Assembly: GCF_947500265.1 (NCBI RefSeq)
Contig: NZ_CANMRN010000013.1
Location: 1 to 53,001 of the forward strand
DNA length: 53,001 nucleotides
Source: an uncultured Psychrobacter sp.
GTDB taxonomy: Bacteria > Pseudomonadota > Gammaproteobacteria > Pseudomonadales > Moraxellaceae
Direction: 5' to 3'
Shown here piece by piece: positions 8,136 to 17,051 of this stretch. Below the pieces are notes generated by a model. The model saw only the letters and a program-made list of their open reading frames with translations. It was not told the origin of the DNA and made no database searches. Every line of letters begins with the position of its first letter. Within the stretch, counting starts at the first letter, position 1. Made by a program: the position numbers and the translations under genes.

Positions 8136-8462
8136 ATGACCGATGATTTAACGATTTATAAGCAAATATATCCAAGCCAGTGCGTTAAAATTGCTGAGCT
8201 TGGTTATCGCTCAGTGCTTAATATTCGCCCAGATGCCGAGATTGAGACACAGCCTAATAGCTGCGACTTGGCAACGGCTACTGAACAGGCAAACCTAGCG
8301 TATCAACATCTACCGTTTGATGATGAGCGCCTAAGTATGCTGACGGTCGAGCAGTTTGCCGATTTCTATCACTCAATGCCCAAGCCTATATTAATGTTTT
8401 GCGGTACTGGGGCACGTGCCAAGCTACTGTACCAAAGCGCATTGATGCAAGGCCTGTTATAA
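8136..8462 (+). CDS. DUF442 (TIGR01244-type) sulfurtransferase-like protein, diverged copy
   Basis: A 108-residue cytoplasmic protein of the DUF442/beta-lactamase-hydrolase-like phosphatase-rhodanese fold. The fold is seen in LGYRSVLNIRPDAE near the N terminus and the Cys loop MFCGTGARAK near the C terminus. The loop keeps the CxxxxR spacing, but the usual CRTGxRS reads CGTGARA, with Gly and Ala in place of Arg and Ser. It is a tandem paralogue of the next gene. The start ATG 8136 has no clear ribosome site; an in-frame TGA at 8124 rules out a longer form. Location downstream of the persulfide dioxygenase/SulP genes suggests sulfur trafficking. Activity of this copy is uncertain because of the loop changes. 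Confidence 0.82.
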   Translation: MTDDLTIYKQIYPSQCVKIAELGYRSVLNIRPDAEIETQPNSCDLATATEQANLAYQHLPFDDERLSMLTVEQFADFYHSMPKPILMFCGTGARAKLLYQSALMQGLL

Positions 8463-8525
8463 CAACCATAGCTCGAACTAACACGTTTTATAAACCCAAC
8501 AACACCAATAAAAAAAGGAGCTCTT

Positions 8526-8858
8526 ATGAGCCATGAAGTTAGCTTTACCGGACAAATCACGCCCGACCAAGTGCCTATGATTGCCGAAAATGGTTTCAAA
8601 ACCATTATTAATAACCGTCCTGATGGTGAAGAGCCAAATCAGCCAACCAGTGCCGAAATCGAAGCAGCAGCCAAAGAAGCTGGTCTTGCTTATAAAGAGA
8701 TTTCTTTTGCAGGTAATGAGCTGAATCAAACTCATGTTGAAACGTTTGCAAATTTCTTTAATCAAGCTGAGCAGCCAATGCTGATTTTCTGCCGCACGGG
8801 TAACCGCTCAAACGGTATCTATGAAGCCGCCAAGCAAATGGATTTACTAGACGACTAG
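8526..8858 (+). CDS. DUF442 (TIGR01244-type) sulfurtransferase-like protein
   Basis: A 110-residue protein with the same fold as its upstream neighbour and a canonical Cys loop, IFCRTGNRSN. Other landmarks are NGFKTIINNRPDGEE and ETFANFFNQA. In Blh proteins this domain is fused to the persulfide dioxygenase MBL domain and acts as a rhodanese-like thiosulfate or persulfide sulfurtransferase; here it is a separate gene, about 3 kb from the MBL gene. Start ATG 8526 has a strong AAGGAG site. The gap to the first copy is 63 bases, so the two are likely cotranscribed, and a terminator follows. Confidence 0.9.
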   Translation: MSHEVSFTGQITPDQVPMIAENGFKTIINNRPDGEEPNQPTSAEIEAAAKEAGLAYKEISFAGNELNQTHVETFANFFNQAEQPMLIFCRTGNRSNGIYEAAKQMDLLDD

Positions 8859-8892
8859 TGCAGCATGAACAGACTAGACAGTTAGAGTATTT

Positions 8893-8919
8893 AGCCCACA
8901 GAATCTTGTGGGCTTTTTA
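8893..8919 (+). terminator. Terminator after the DUF442 pair
   Basis: A perfect 8-base stem agcccaca (8893-8900) / tgtgggct (8907-8914), six-base loop, then five T. It lies 34 bases after the second DUF442 stop codon. Confidence 0.85.
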
Positions 8920-9245
8920 TTGCGCTTATCATTATGCTCAAAGTTGCATTAACTACAAACAGTACAATCACTACCTAGTCACAGCCCAATCACTTCCCGA
9001 TAGCTTCCAACAACCTCGACCAACCTCAATAGTCACGACAAGTGGGTTACTTTACGAGCGTAATACCGCTATTATCACTTGATAGGCTTGATCTAGCTTG
9101 GTGGTTGAGACACCTAAATAGCTAGACGATTAAATACCTAAACACATGGAATGTGAGCAGCTGTATGGTGACAAGGTCACCTCGCTGCTATTTACTTTCA
9201 AAACGCCATCTTGATATGGCATTTTAGTTTTACAAGGAATGTTTG

Positions 9246-10103
9246 ATGAATAATACCGCGCTAGCATTACTGCCACTAGCACTTGCCTACATTATGTTCA
9301 CTCTAGGAGCAGGGCTAAAACTTAGTGATTTTAAGGTCATTGCCAAATATCCAAAAGCGTTCTTTGTTGGCTTAATCAATCAAGTTGTGTTGGTACCGTT
9401 GGTTGCGCTCGCAGTCGTGTTAGTAACGGCTCCGCCACCAGCGATCGCTTTTGGGATTATGCTGATTAGTTTTTGTCCCGGCGGCGTCACTAGCAACATG
9501 CTGACCTACTATGCCAAAGGAAATGTAGCGCTCTCTATCGCGTTGACCGGTGTAGTCAGCATACTATCGGTCATTACATTGCCTATCTTAATTACGTTGG
9601 CTTTTGATCATTTCATGAAAGATCAGGCGAACTCTATTAGCGCGATAAAGATTGGCCTAGTCATGTTCTTATTGACCACATTGCCAGTGTCTCTTGGTAT
9701 GCTTGCTCGCCACAAATTTACGGACTTTATGGTACGTCGCAGCAGTCTGCTTAACGGCTTGGCTAGCGTGTTTTTTGTACTAATTGTCTTTGCTGCTATT
9801 GCCTCTAACTGGCAACTACTACAAACACAATTCACTCAAATTGGTTTAGATCTGATCTTTATCATTGCTATTTTATTCGCTATTAGCATCTCGATATCTA
9901 GAGTCCTAAAGCTCAGCTGGTATGATACCAAAACCATCTCGATAGAAACCAGTATCCAAAATAGTACGACGGCTATTACCTTAGCCCCCATTATCATGGG
10001 TGTGAGCACACTGCCAGTTATAGCACTGCCTGCTGCTTTGTACGGTGTGCTGATGTATGTCGTTGCGCTGCCCGTTATTTTCCTAATCAAAAACAAGAAC
10101 TGA
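9246..10103 (+). CDS. Bile acid:sodium symporter (BASS) family transporter
   Basis: A 285-residue inner-membrane protein with about nine to ten hydrophobic helices. The BASS signature is in the segment SFCPGGVTSNMLTYYAKGNVALSIALT (read at about residues 77-103), where PGG.tSN marks the sodium and substrate site, and in ETSIQNSTTAITLAP, the second discontinuous helix. Bacterial members import organic anions with sodium; substrates include bile acids, pantoate and others, and are not predictable here. Start ATG 9246 is spaced correctly from AAGGAA at 9234-9239; a TTG one codon upstream is less likely. It stands between two terminators and so is probably monocistronic. Confidence 0.9.
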   Translation: MNNTALALLPLALAYIMFTLGAGLKLSDFKVIAKYPKAFFVGLINQVVLVPLVALAVVLVTAPPPAIAFGIMLISFCPGGVTSNMLTYYAKGNVALSIALTGVVSILSVITLPILITLAFDHFMKDQANSISAIKIGLVMFLLTTLPVSLGMLARHKFTDFMVRRSSLLNGLASVFFVLIVFAAIASNWQLLQTQFTQIGLDLIFIIAILFAISISISRVLKLSWYDTKTISIETSIQNSTTAITLAPIIMGVSTLPVIALPAALYGVLMYVVALPVIFLIKNKN

Positions 10104-10130
10104 TTGTAGTAAGTACGAGAAATAAAAAGC

Positions 10131-10171
10131 GCCCTTCTAAATAATTGCCCGTCTAAATAAGCGCCCTTCCA
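10131..10171. repeat. 16-bp tandem repeat, about 2.6 copies, merging into a terminator
   Basis: Units gcccttctaaataatt (10131-10146), gcccgtctaaataagc (10147-10162) and a partial gcccttcca from 10163. The third copy forms the left arm of the following terminator. It begins 28 bases after the BASS stop codon. Confidence 0.75.
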
Positions 10172-10193
10172 AACATTGGATGGGCGTTTTTTT
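10162..10193 (+). terminator. Terminator after the BASS transporter gene
   Basis: Arms cgcccttccaa (10162-10172) and ttggatgggcg (10176-10186) pair with one mismatch around a three-base loop and are followed by seven T. Confidence 0.85.
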
Positions 10194-10297
10194 GAAATAT
10201 GATTTAAATGATAGAAATATGACTCGGGTTATAGACTGGTCAATACTCAACATTGAGTACATAATAAAATGCTACTGTTATCGCTTAATAGGACTCT

Positions 10298-11050
10298 ATG
10301 ATGCAAAAACCGCTATTAATTATTGGTAATAAAAACTACTCCTCTTGGTCGCTACGAGCGTGGCTGTTACTCAAAGCATTCAATGTTGATTTAGATGAGC
10401 AACTTATTGAGTTGTTTCATCCAGCAGCACGTCCAACCCTCGAAGCGCATTCGCCAACGGATAAAGTACCTATTTTAGTCTATGGTGAAAAAGATAATAA
10501 AGTAACCGTTTGGGACACCTTAGCGATTGCGATGCATGTCAATGAGTACTTTACGGATATTGATATTTGGACAGGTATTGATAAATCTAACGCTGAAAAA
10601 CGACATAATAGTCAAAGTAGAATAAATAGCGCCTATTGCCAAAGCATCGTAGCTGAGATGCATTCAGGATTGACAGGCATTCGTAATGAGATGCCGATGA
10701 ATATACGAGCAACGGCTAAGATACAACCAAGTAGCGCTTGCTTAGCAGATATCACTCGTATCGAAGACATCTTTGCCGATTGTTTAAAAACTCGCTCAGC
10801 AGACAGTTTCTTATTCGGAGATTTCACAGTAGCTGATGTGTTTTTTGCTCCAGTGGTGCTGCGATTGCAGACTTACGCTGATGCGTCCAATATTACTTTG
10901 CAGCCACTGACCAAGCAGTATTGCCAAACCATGTTAAATCATCCACACATACAAGCGTGGCAACAATCAGCACTGACAGAGACTCGTATTATTGAAGAAG
11001 ATGAAGCAGGAGAGATACTGTCTGTCGTTGGCGTATTGGCGAATAAATAG
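10298..11050 (+). CDS. Glutathione S-transferase family protein
   Basis: A 250-residue cytoplasmic GST. The N-terminal thioredoxin-like half carries NKNYSSWSLRAWLLLKAF, with the catalytic serine expected in the SSWS segment, a cis-proline at KVPIL and the glutathione-holding VWDTLAI. The helical C-terminal half contains the N-capping motif FGDFTVADVFFAPV. Likely reactions are glutathione conjugation or peroxide reduction. Two adjacent ATG codons (10298 and 10301) follow AGGA; the second has better spacing. The gene has its own convergent terminator with the symporter downstream. The exact GST class is not assigned. Confidence 0.88.
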   Translation: MMQKPLLIIGNKNYSSWSLRAWLLLKAFNVDLDEQLIELFHPAARPTLEAHSPTDKVPILVYGEKDNKVTVWDTLAIAMHVNEYFTDIDIWTGIDKSNAEKRHNSQSRINSAYCQSIVAEMHSGLTGIRNEMPMNIRATAKIQPSSACLADITRIEDIFADCLKTRSADSFLFGDFTVADVFFAPVVLRLQTYADASNITLQPLTKQYCQTMLNHPHIQAWQQSALTETRIIEEDEAGEILSVVGVLANK

Positions 11051-11062
11051 TATCTTGCATAA

Positions 11063-11095
11063 AAAAACCACTTCAACTCAGTTAAAGTGGTTTTT
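11063..11095. terminator. Bidirectional terminator between GST and symporter genes
   Basis: Arms aaaaaccactt (11063-11073) and aagtggttttt (11085-11095) are perfectly complementary, and the inner bases extend the stem. It serves the plus-strand GST and the minus-strand symporter gene, whose stop is at 11124. Confidence 0.88.
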
Positions 11096-11123
11096 CTTTC
11101 GTGACAAATAAAGCCTACAGGTA

Positions 11124-12572
11124 CTACTGTTTTTGGTCTAACGCTTCTTTTACCGCTTTTTTGCCCCATGCGCTCAGATCGAGATCCAGTTTTTCATACT
11201 CTTGTGCATCAAATAACGGCTCTTTAACCCCTGATTTTAACTGACTTGCAAAGTCGTCAAGTAGACGCTTAGCTCGCGGAAATAACATTATCAAGGCCAA
11301 TAAGTTTGCTAGCGCTAGCACACCCATCAACGGATCCGCAAAGAAGAACACTGCGGTTGCCGCAGGAGCCACTGCGCCCAAGAATAATACCGCAATCACC
11401 ACAATTCGCAAAATCAGAGTCGCCATTTTGATATTCTTTTTGATCAAGAAATTAATGGCATTTTCACCCATGTAGTAGTTATACATGATAGAGCTTAGGG
11501 CAAATAGCAATATCGATATGGTGAGAATATACTGCGCCCAATCCCCAAGCTGGGTCGTTAGCGCCTGCTGTGCCAGTACAATACCATCGACTTCAGCACC
11601 TGGTTGATATACACCGCTCAGTAAAATCATAAATGCGGTGGCACTACATACGATTATCGTATCAATAAACACAGACAATGACTGCGAGATACCTTGACTA
11701 ACAGGGTGAGTAGCATAAGCGGTGGCAGCAATATTAGGCGCAGAACCCAAACCTGCTTCATTAGAGAATAAACCACGCTTCATACCTTGCTCAATTGCCA
11801 CACCAATACCACCGCCCACGACAGACTCAATACCAAATGCATTTTTGACAATCATTACCATCAGTGCAGGCAGTTCTGTAAAGTTAAACGCGATAATAAT
11901 AAGTGCCATACTGATATAGATTAATGCCATAACAGGAATGACAACGTCGGCTACTTTTGCAATGCGCTGAATACCGCCAAAGACAATGAATCCACCTGCA
12001 ATCACCAGAACCAGACCCGTTATCCAGCGGTCAATCCCAAAACTTTCAAGTGCTGAGCCTGCTACCGTATTGCCTTGGAACGCCACAAACCCAATAGAAA
12101 AAGACAGTAGTAGCGAGATCGCATAAATAACAGCAAGCCAGCGATAGTCTTTACCTAACCCATGTAAAATATAGGTTGCAGGGCCACCGCGAAAGTTACC
12201 ATCGTTGTCTCTACGCTTGTAAAGCTGGGCTAAGCTACATTCCACAATGCTGGTCATCATGCCAATTAAGGCCACAACCCACATCCAGAATACCGCTCCC
12301 GGACCCCCTAAAGAGATGGCAACAGCAACACCAGCAATGTTACCGCCGCCTACACGTCCACCGATAGAAACGAGCAACGCCTGACGGGCAGAGATTCCGT
12401 CGTCTCCTACCTCATCCGTTTTAAATACACGGAACATACGTTTAAAATATCTAAACTGGGCAAACCTGCCTACAATGGTAAATAATAAACCAAAGATAAT
12501 TAGCATAGGCACGAGCGCCCAGCCCCACGTTAGATCCCCGATTAGGGCGAAAAAAGCTTCAATGTATTCCAT
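11124..12572 (-). CDS. Alanine/glycine:cation symporter (AGCS) family protein
   Basis: A 482-residue sodium- or proton-coupled amino-acid importer in the inner membrane. The AGCS pattern is visible as GRVGGGNIAGVAVAISLGGPGAVFWMW (about residues 51-77), where GGGNIAG binds substrate, then RGGPATYI, then GLFSNEAGLGSAPNIAATA, a hallmark of the family. Eleven or so hydrophobic segments are seen. Start ATG 12572 follows AAGGAAA. Length fits the family (450-540). It is alone between two terminators. Alanine or glycine is the usual substrate, which cannot be narrowed here. Confidence 0.93.
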   Translation of the reverse strand: MEYIEAFFALIGDLTWGWALVPMLIIFGLLFTIVGRFAQFRYFKRMFRVFKTDEVGDDGISARQALLVSIGGRVGGGNIAGVAVAISLGGPGAVFWMWVVALIGMMTSIVECSLAQLYKRRDNDGNFRGGPATYILHGLGKDYRWLAVIYAISLLLSFSIGFVAFQGNTVAGSALESFGIDRWITGLVLVIAGGFIVFGGIQRIAKVADVVIPVMALIYISMALIIIAFNFTELPALMVMIVKNAFGIESVVGGGIGVAIEQGMKRGLFSNEAGLGSAPNIAATAYATHPVSQGISQSLSVFIDTIIVCSATAFMILLSGVYQPGAEVDGIVLAQQALTTQLGDWAQYILTISILLFALSSIMYNYYMGENAINFLIKKNIKMATLILRIVVIAVLFLGAVAPAATAVFFFADPLMGVLALANLLALIMLFPRAKRLLDDFASQLKSGVKEPLFDAQEYEKLDLDLSAWGKKAVKEALDQKQ

Positions 12573-12775
12573 GCCTACTTTCCTTATAGTTCATGACGCT
12601 ATGATAGGTTTTATTGCATACATTATTGCATCAACAACACGAGTTTGTAATGCAAATGTCGAATTTGTAACGTAAATACTGATATTTTCTGAGTGAAATC
12701 GCGTTATTTGTTTACTTAAGAGTCCATTTTCTAAATATCAGGATTTTTTATATAGACGTATTTATGCGATAGCAC

Positions 12776-12800
12776 AAAAAAACCACCTCAACCGAGGTGG
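12776..12800 (-). terminator. Terminator after ahpF
   Basis: On the minus strand a 7-base GC-rich stem (12800-12794 with 12789-12783, ccacctc/gaggtgg) with a four-base loop runs into seven T (complement of 12782-12776). It lies 30 bases after the ahpF stop codon. Confidence 0.88.
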
Positions 12801-12829
12801 CCTTTTATACTGAAACTAAACCGAATAAT

Positions 12830-14407
12830 TTACTGCATGACCAAGTATTCAAACGCTGACAGTGCCGCTTTACTACCTTCACCCATCGCAATGTTAATCT
12901 GCTTAAATGGCACGGTGGTTACATCACCACAAGCGAAAATACCTTTACGATCTGTACGGCAGCGCTCATCGATTTCGATCTCACCAAAGCGGTTTAGATC
13001 AACAAAGCCTTTGATGAATCCAGTGTTTGGCACTAAACCAATCTGTACAAATACCCCTGATAAATCACGCTCATGAGTCTCACCTGTGCTGCGATCTTGG
13101 TAGACGATAGACGATACTTTGCCGTCAGTCGCTTTGATCTCTTGCGTTGCTGCACCGGTAATGAACTCAATGTTGGTTTTTTCTTTGGCTTTATTAATCA
13201 GTACTTGGTCAGCTTTTAACTCATCAGCGAACTCTAGTACAGTAACGTGATTAACAATACCTGCCAAATCTAGTGCTGCCTCAACGCCTGAGTTACCACC
13301 GCCGATCACTGAGATATCTTTACCTTTAAAGAATGGGCCATCACAATGCGCACAGAAAGCCACGCCTTTACCGATATTTTCTTCCTCACCCGGTACACCA
13401 AGCTTTCTCCACTGAGCACCTGTCGCTAAGATAATACTACGAGTATTAAATGTCTCACCAGTGTTTAGGTGGATACTGTAGTTCTCTTCTTCAGTCTCGC
13501 CAATTTCTTTAACGCTCACATGCTCTTTCAACGTGATGTTGTATTCAGCCAAGTGCTTAACAAAGTTGGTCGATAAATCTGTGCCATTGGTTAGCGGCAC
13601 TGAAATCAAGTTTTCGATGTCTTGCGTGTCTTTTACCTGTCCACCGATACGATCAGCAACCATCGTGACTTTTAAGCCTTTACGCGCTGTATAAATAGCA
13701 GCAGCCACACCTGCAGGACCAGCACCGATGATAGTGACGTCTTGCTGCTCTAATTGCTCAGCATCGTCTTCTACTTCTGACAATAAGTCAGGGAACTGCT
13801 CTTGTAACTTCCCGATCAATTTAGCAGTGTCGATTAAGCCGTTAGCAAATGGCTCACCGTTTAAAAATACAGCTGGTACGCCTTGGATTTTATTCGCTTC
13901 TACTTGCTCTTGGAACAATGCGCCATCGATCATCTCGTTGCTGATACCATCGTTTAATAGCGCGAATTGGTTCAATGCCTGAACGACTTCTGGGCAGCTA
14001 TGGCATGACAATGACACGTAGGTCTGGAACTGTAATGGCTTATTAAAGCGCTTAACTAACTTTTGGATGCCTTCATCCAACTTTAGCGTATGACCACCCG
14101 CTTGCAGAATCGCCAAAATCAATGACGTAAACTCATGACCACCTGGGATACCGCTGAATACGATACCAGTGTCGTTTGATGCGCCATCAATGTGATTGAC
14201 TACTTTGAAACTAATCGCACTTGGCAAACTATCGTCAGTTGCTTGTGCATCGAAGTTGATTTTGTCTGTTGTTCCAGCAATCTTGGTCAAAAAATCTACC
14301 AATTCTGCACGTTTTGCATGCGTACCATTACCTAATACAAAAGTAATGGGGCGCGTCATATTTTCGCTATAGCTCTTAACGGCATCTAATAAATTCTGAT
14401 CTATCAT
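12830..14407 (-). CDS. ahpF: Alkyl hydroperoxide reductase subunit F
   Basis: A 525-residue flavoprotein that moves electrons from NADH to AhpC. The N-terminal double thioredoxin-like domain holds the dithiol Cys135/Cys138 (CHSC). The thioredoxin reductase-like part has the FAD site IIGAGPAGVAAAIYTARKG, the catalytic pair Cys352/Cys355 (CAHC), the NAD site VIGGGNSGVEAA and the C-terminal FAD contact GIFACGDVT. Length agrees with E. coli AhpF (521). Start ATG 14407 follows GAGGAAC. It lies 0.9 kb from ahpC on the same strand, separated by a small plus-strand gene, so ahpF has its own promoter. OxyR, encoded nearby, is the expected regulator. Confidence 0.97.
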   Translation of the reverse strand: MIDQNLLDAVKSYSENMTRPITFVLGNGTHAKRAELVDFLTKIAGTTDKINFDAQATDDSLPSAISFKVVNHIDGASNDTGIVFSGIPGGHEFTSLILAILQAGGHTLKLDEGIQKLVKRFNKPLQFQTYVSLSCHSCPEVVQALNQFALLNDGISNEMIDGALFQEQVEANKIQGVPAVFLNGEPFANGLIDTAKLIGKLQEQFPDLLSEVEDDAEQLEQQDVTIIGAGPAGVAAAIYTARKGLKVTMVADRIGGQVKDTQDIENLISVPLTNGTDLSTNFVKHLAEYNITLKEHVSVKEIGETEEENYSIHLNTGETFNTRSIILATGAQWRKLGVPGEEENIGKGVAFCAHCDGPFFKGKDISVIGGGNSGVEAALDLAGIVNHVTVLEFADELKADQVLINKAKEKTNIEFITGAATQEIKATDGKVSSIVYQDRSTGETHERDLSGVFVQIGLVPNTGFIKGFVDLNRFGEIEIDERCRTDRKGIFACGDVTTVPFKQINIAMGEGSKAALSAFEYLVMQ

Positions 14408-14846
14408 GTTTGTTCCTCATTATGACTGAATATGTAACGGCAGCTGTCATGCTACGCGTCTAAATATGAAATAGTTGGTGTTAATAATTTTGTATAAAAG
14501 GTTATATATAGTGGGCTCTTGCCCTTTGATGTGTCTATTATCAAGCGTTTAGCGAGTTTCGGCAAGCTGAGAAACTCAAACTTTATGTTTTATAAAACCA
14601 ATCGTTTATTGCTTTAAATAATTAAATATAAATACGTAGGCAAATGATAGTGATGGTACATGGTCTATTTTTTCGCTACAATCGAATGGTATTGATAGCA
14701 ATATGCATTATCAATATCGTGAAATAACTATCTTTATTACCATTAAACTTTTACCCCTTCCAAACACAGTCTCACCATCATAAGCGTCTTAACCATAACG
14801 TGCTTACGCTTATTCTAAGCTTGCACTAAATAACAAGGATGACAAC
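14408..14846. other. Intergenic region between ahpF and the YdcH-like gene
   Basis: A 439-base AT-rich gap that must contain the divergent promoters for ahpF (minus) and the small plus-strand gene. No ORF or strong repeat is visible. An OxyR site could lie here, but the OxyR consensus is too loose to call by eye. Confidence 0.55.
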
Positions 14847-15095
14847 ATGACAATGACAGACACATGGCAAGATCACAGTGATATTATCGATGAGCTTAAG
14901 CAAAAGGACACGCATTTTGCGAGTATCTTCGATGAGCATACGACTCTAGATAGGCAAATTAATAAGCTTGAAAACGATGTGGTCAAGCATGCCAGTCGCG
15001 ACGAAGAAATCGAACAGATGAAACGACGAAAGCTACAACTCAAAGACGAGATTTATAAAACTATTGATAAAAATAAAGCACAGTCTCGCGCTTAA
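14847..15095 (+). CDS. YdcH-like (DUF465) small coiled-coil protein
   Basis: An 82-residue, highly charged, fully helical protein. The family pattern is seen in FASIFDEHTTLDRQINKLE and in a Lys/Arg-rich end MKRRKLQLKDEIYK; heptad spacing of Leu and Ile suggests an antiparallel coiled coil. DUF465 proteins have no established function. Start ATG 14847 follows AAGGATG. It sits between ahpF and ahpC on the opposite strand and shares a bidirectional terminator with ahpC, so it is a separate transcription unit. Confidence 0.85.
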   Translation: MTMTDTWQDHSDIIDELKQKDTHFASIFDEHTTLDRQINKLENDVVKHASRDEEIEQMKRRKLQLKDEIYKTIDKNKAQSRA

Positions 15096-15160
15096 TATTG
15101 CGTCTATATTTAGAGATATGCTGAAAAAAAATACTAACAATACCTATGCTTAAGACGTAA

Positions 15161-15194
15161 AAAGACCCCATCAACTTATGTTAATGGGGTCTTT
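15161..15194. terminator. Bidirectional terminator between YdcH-like gene and ahpC
   Basis: A perfect 11-base stem aaagaccccat (15161-15171) / atggggtcttt (15184-15194) with a 12-base loop, flanked by A and T runs. Confidence 0.9.
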
Positions 15195-15264
15195 ATTTAT
15201 AATACTGTCTTAAATCAGATGTTTAAGATACAGCACTACTTTTATCTAAGTATGAAATGTCTAC

Positions 15265-15831
15265 TTAGATTTTACCAACTAAGTCAAGACTTGGCTTTAA
15301 TGTGTCGCCGCCTTGTTCCCAAGCTGCTGGGCAAACTTCGCCGTCGTTTTCACGAACATACTGTGCTGCTTTCACTTTACGTAGCATGTCTTTTGCACTG
15401 CGACCGATACCGCCAGCATGGATTTCAGCGACTTGGATCAAGCCATCAGGATCTACTAAGAATGTACCGCGCTCAGCCAAACCTGCTTCTTCAATCATGA
15501 CGTTGAAGCCACGAGTGATTTTACCAGTAGGATCACCGATCATTGGGTATTGTACTTTACCGATAGCTTCTGAAGAATCATGCCATGCTTTGTGTGTGAA
15601 ATGCGTGTCAGTAGATACTGAGTATACTTCAACACCAAGGCCTTTTAGCTCGTCGTAATGAGCGGCCATGTCTTCTAGCTCAGTTGGGCAAACAAACGTA
15701 AAATCAGCTGGGTAAAATAGGAAAATCGCCCAGTTGCCTTTTACATCTTCTGAAGTGATGGTTTTGAACTCACCGTTTACGTATGCATCTGCTGAAAATT
15801 CTGGGATTTCTTGATTGATAATAGACGCCAT
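15265..15831 (-). CDS. ahpC: Alkyl hydroperoxide reductase subunit C (2-Cys peroxiredoxin)
   Basis: A 188-residue typical 2-Cys peroxiredoxin that reduces hydrogen peroxide and organic hydroperoxides and is recycled by AhpF. The peroxidatic Cys48 lies in [14 protein letters not shown] and the resolving Cys167 in EVCPAAW. The GGIG and YF-like C-terminal features of sensitive peroxiredoxins are partly present (HAGGIGRS). Start ATG 15831 follows GAGGAG. It is divergent from oxyR with a 268-base gap, the expected place for an OxyR-controlled promoter. Length matches E. coli AhpC (187). Confidence 0.97.
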   Translation of the reverse strand: MASIINQEIPEFSADAYVNGEFKTITSEDVKGNWAIFLFYPADFTFVCPTELEDMAAHYDELKGLGVEVYSVSTDTHFTHKAWHDSSEAIGKVQYPMIGDPTGKITRGFNVMIEEAGLAERGTFLVDPDGLIQVAEIHAGGIGRSAKDMLRKVKAAQYVRENDGEVCPAAWEQGGDTLKPSLDLVGKI

Positions 15832-16099
15832 GGTTGGCTCCTCTATAGTTAAGTAAATTGGAAATTATTTATATGGTTTTTTCAATTAGCCCTCTAGCTC
15901 TCTGGGCTACCTGACAAACTATACGCGAATTCTATAGTTAATCCAGTTAAAAGTTTTTAATGTGATGTTTTGTTTTATTAAACTTGTTAAACTATTATCT
16001 CTATATTTTATCATTGGTGCTGAATTGGTAATTTGCTACCTTATAAAGGTTGACCAAACATAATAAATTGCATTAAAAACCCACTAATAGAGAGGTTTT

Positions 16100-17011
16100 A
16101 TGATTACTTTACGACAACTTGAGTTTGCCCTAGCCGTCGCCAAACATCGTCATTTTAAACGTGCTGCTGAAGATTGCAATATCTCGCAGTCTGCACTAAG
16201 TTTGGGTATCGCAGAATTAGAAAAACAGCTAGATACTCAGATTTTTGAGCGTAATAACAAACAGGTATTGATTACCCCTATCGGTCAAGACATCCTCACG
16301 CGTGCGCAGCGAGTGTTTTCTGAAGTGAGTGATTTGACCACGCGTGCTCACAGCCATCAGACGCCGCTTGCCTATCCTATGACTGTCGGTATCATTCCGA
16401 CGATTGCACCTTACTTGCTGCCAAAAGTACTGCCTGCGCTGCGTGCACAATATCCAGAGTTCCGTATGACCATCGTCGAACAACAGACAGAGCGTTTGCT
16501 TGAACAAGTACGCTACGGTCATATCGACACCGCTATTATTGCGCTGCCGTATGCGGTAGATGGGCTACATAGTTTTGAGTTTTGGAGTGAAGACTTCTTT
16601 GCTGTATTTCCAAAAGATGACATACATGCCAAGCTTGATACCATCAATGCTGACGAACTGGCAACTGCCAACCTCATGCTACTTGGTGAAGGACACTGCC
16701 TAACGGACCAGACGCTGTCTGTCTGTCATTTCGACCGCGCACAAATGAAATCAAGCTTCTCAGATGCCAGTCTAAATACTTTGATTCAAATGGCGCTTGC
16801 CAATATGGGCACAACGCTAGTGCCTGAAATGGCGCTCGATCAGCTACACCTGCAAAACCAAAATGCCGTCGCCATACCATTGGCTGAAGACGGGCCGCAT
16901 CGCCATATTGCCTTTGTCACCCGTCTGAACTATGCGCGTGTCGATGATGTTAGCTTGCTGGGTGATGTATTCAACAAAGCATTTAAAGATGCGGTGGCTA
17001 ATAAAGAATAA
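16100..17011 (+). CDS. oxyR: Hydrogen peroxide-responsive LysR-type regulator OxyR
   Basis: A 303-residue LysR-family activator. The N-terminal winged helix reads MITLRQLEFALAVAKHRHF with the recognition helix near CNISQSALSLGIAELE. The redox pair Cys200/Cys209 lies in GHCLTDQTLSVC and matches Cys199/Cys208 of E. coli OxyR in spacing and context; this separates it from other LysR proteins. Oxidation forms a disulfide and switches on peroxide defence genes. Start ATG 16100 follows AGAGG. It is divergent from ahpC, and ahpF lies just beyond, so it likely controls both. Confidence 0.95.
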   Translation: MITLRQLEFALAVAKHRHFKRAAEDCNISQSALSLGIAELEKQLDTQIFERNNKQVLITPIGQDILTRAQRVFSEVSDLTTRAHSHQTPLAYPMTVGIIPTIAPYLLPKVLPALRAQYPEFRMTIVEQQTERLLEQVRYGHIDTAIIALPYAVDGLHSFEFWSEDFFAVFPKDDIHAKLDTINADELATANLMLLGEGHCLTDQTLSVCHFDRAQMKSSFSDASLNTLIQMALANMGTTLVPEMALDQLHLQNQNAVAIPLAEDGPHRHIAFVTRLNYARVDDVSLLGDVFNKAFKDAVANKE

Positions 17012-17051
17012 CCAAACCATTTTTACCGCGGTCATAGTGAAAAAATGACAT

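Noticed and set aside
8858..9082. A 74-codon plus-strand ORF after the second DUF442 gene
   Set aside because: It overlaps the terminator at 8893-8919, has no ribosome site and its residue composition is not protein-like.
9167..9181. Inverted repeat ggtgac/gtcacc upstream of the BASS gene
   Set aside because: Short, three-base loop, no T tract and no matching operator known to me; may be chance.
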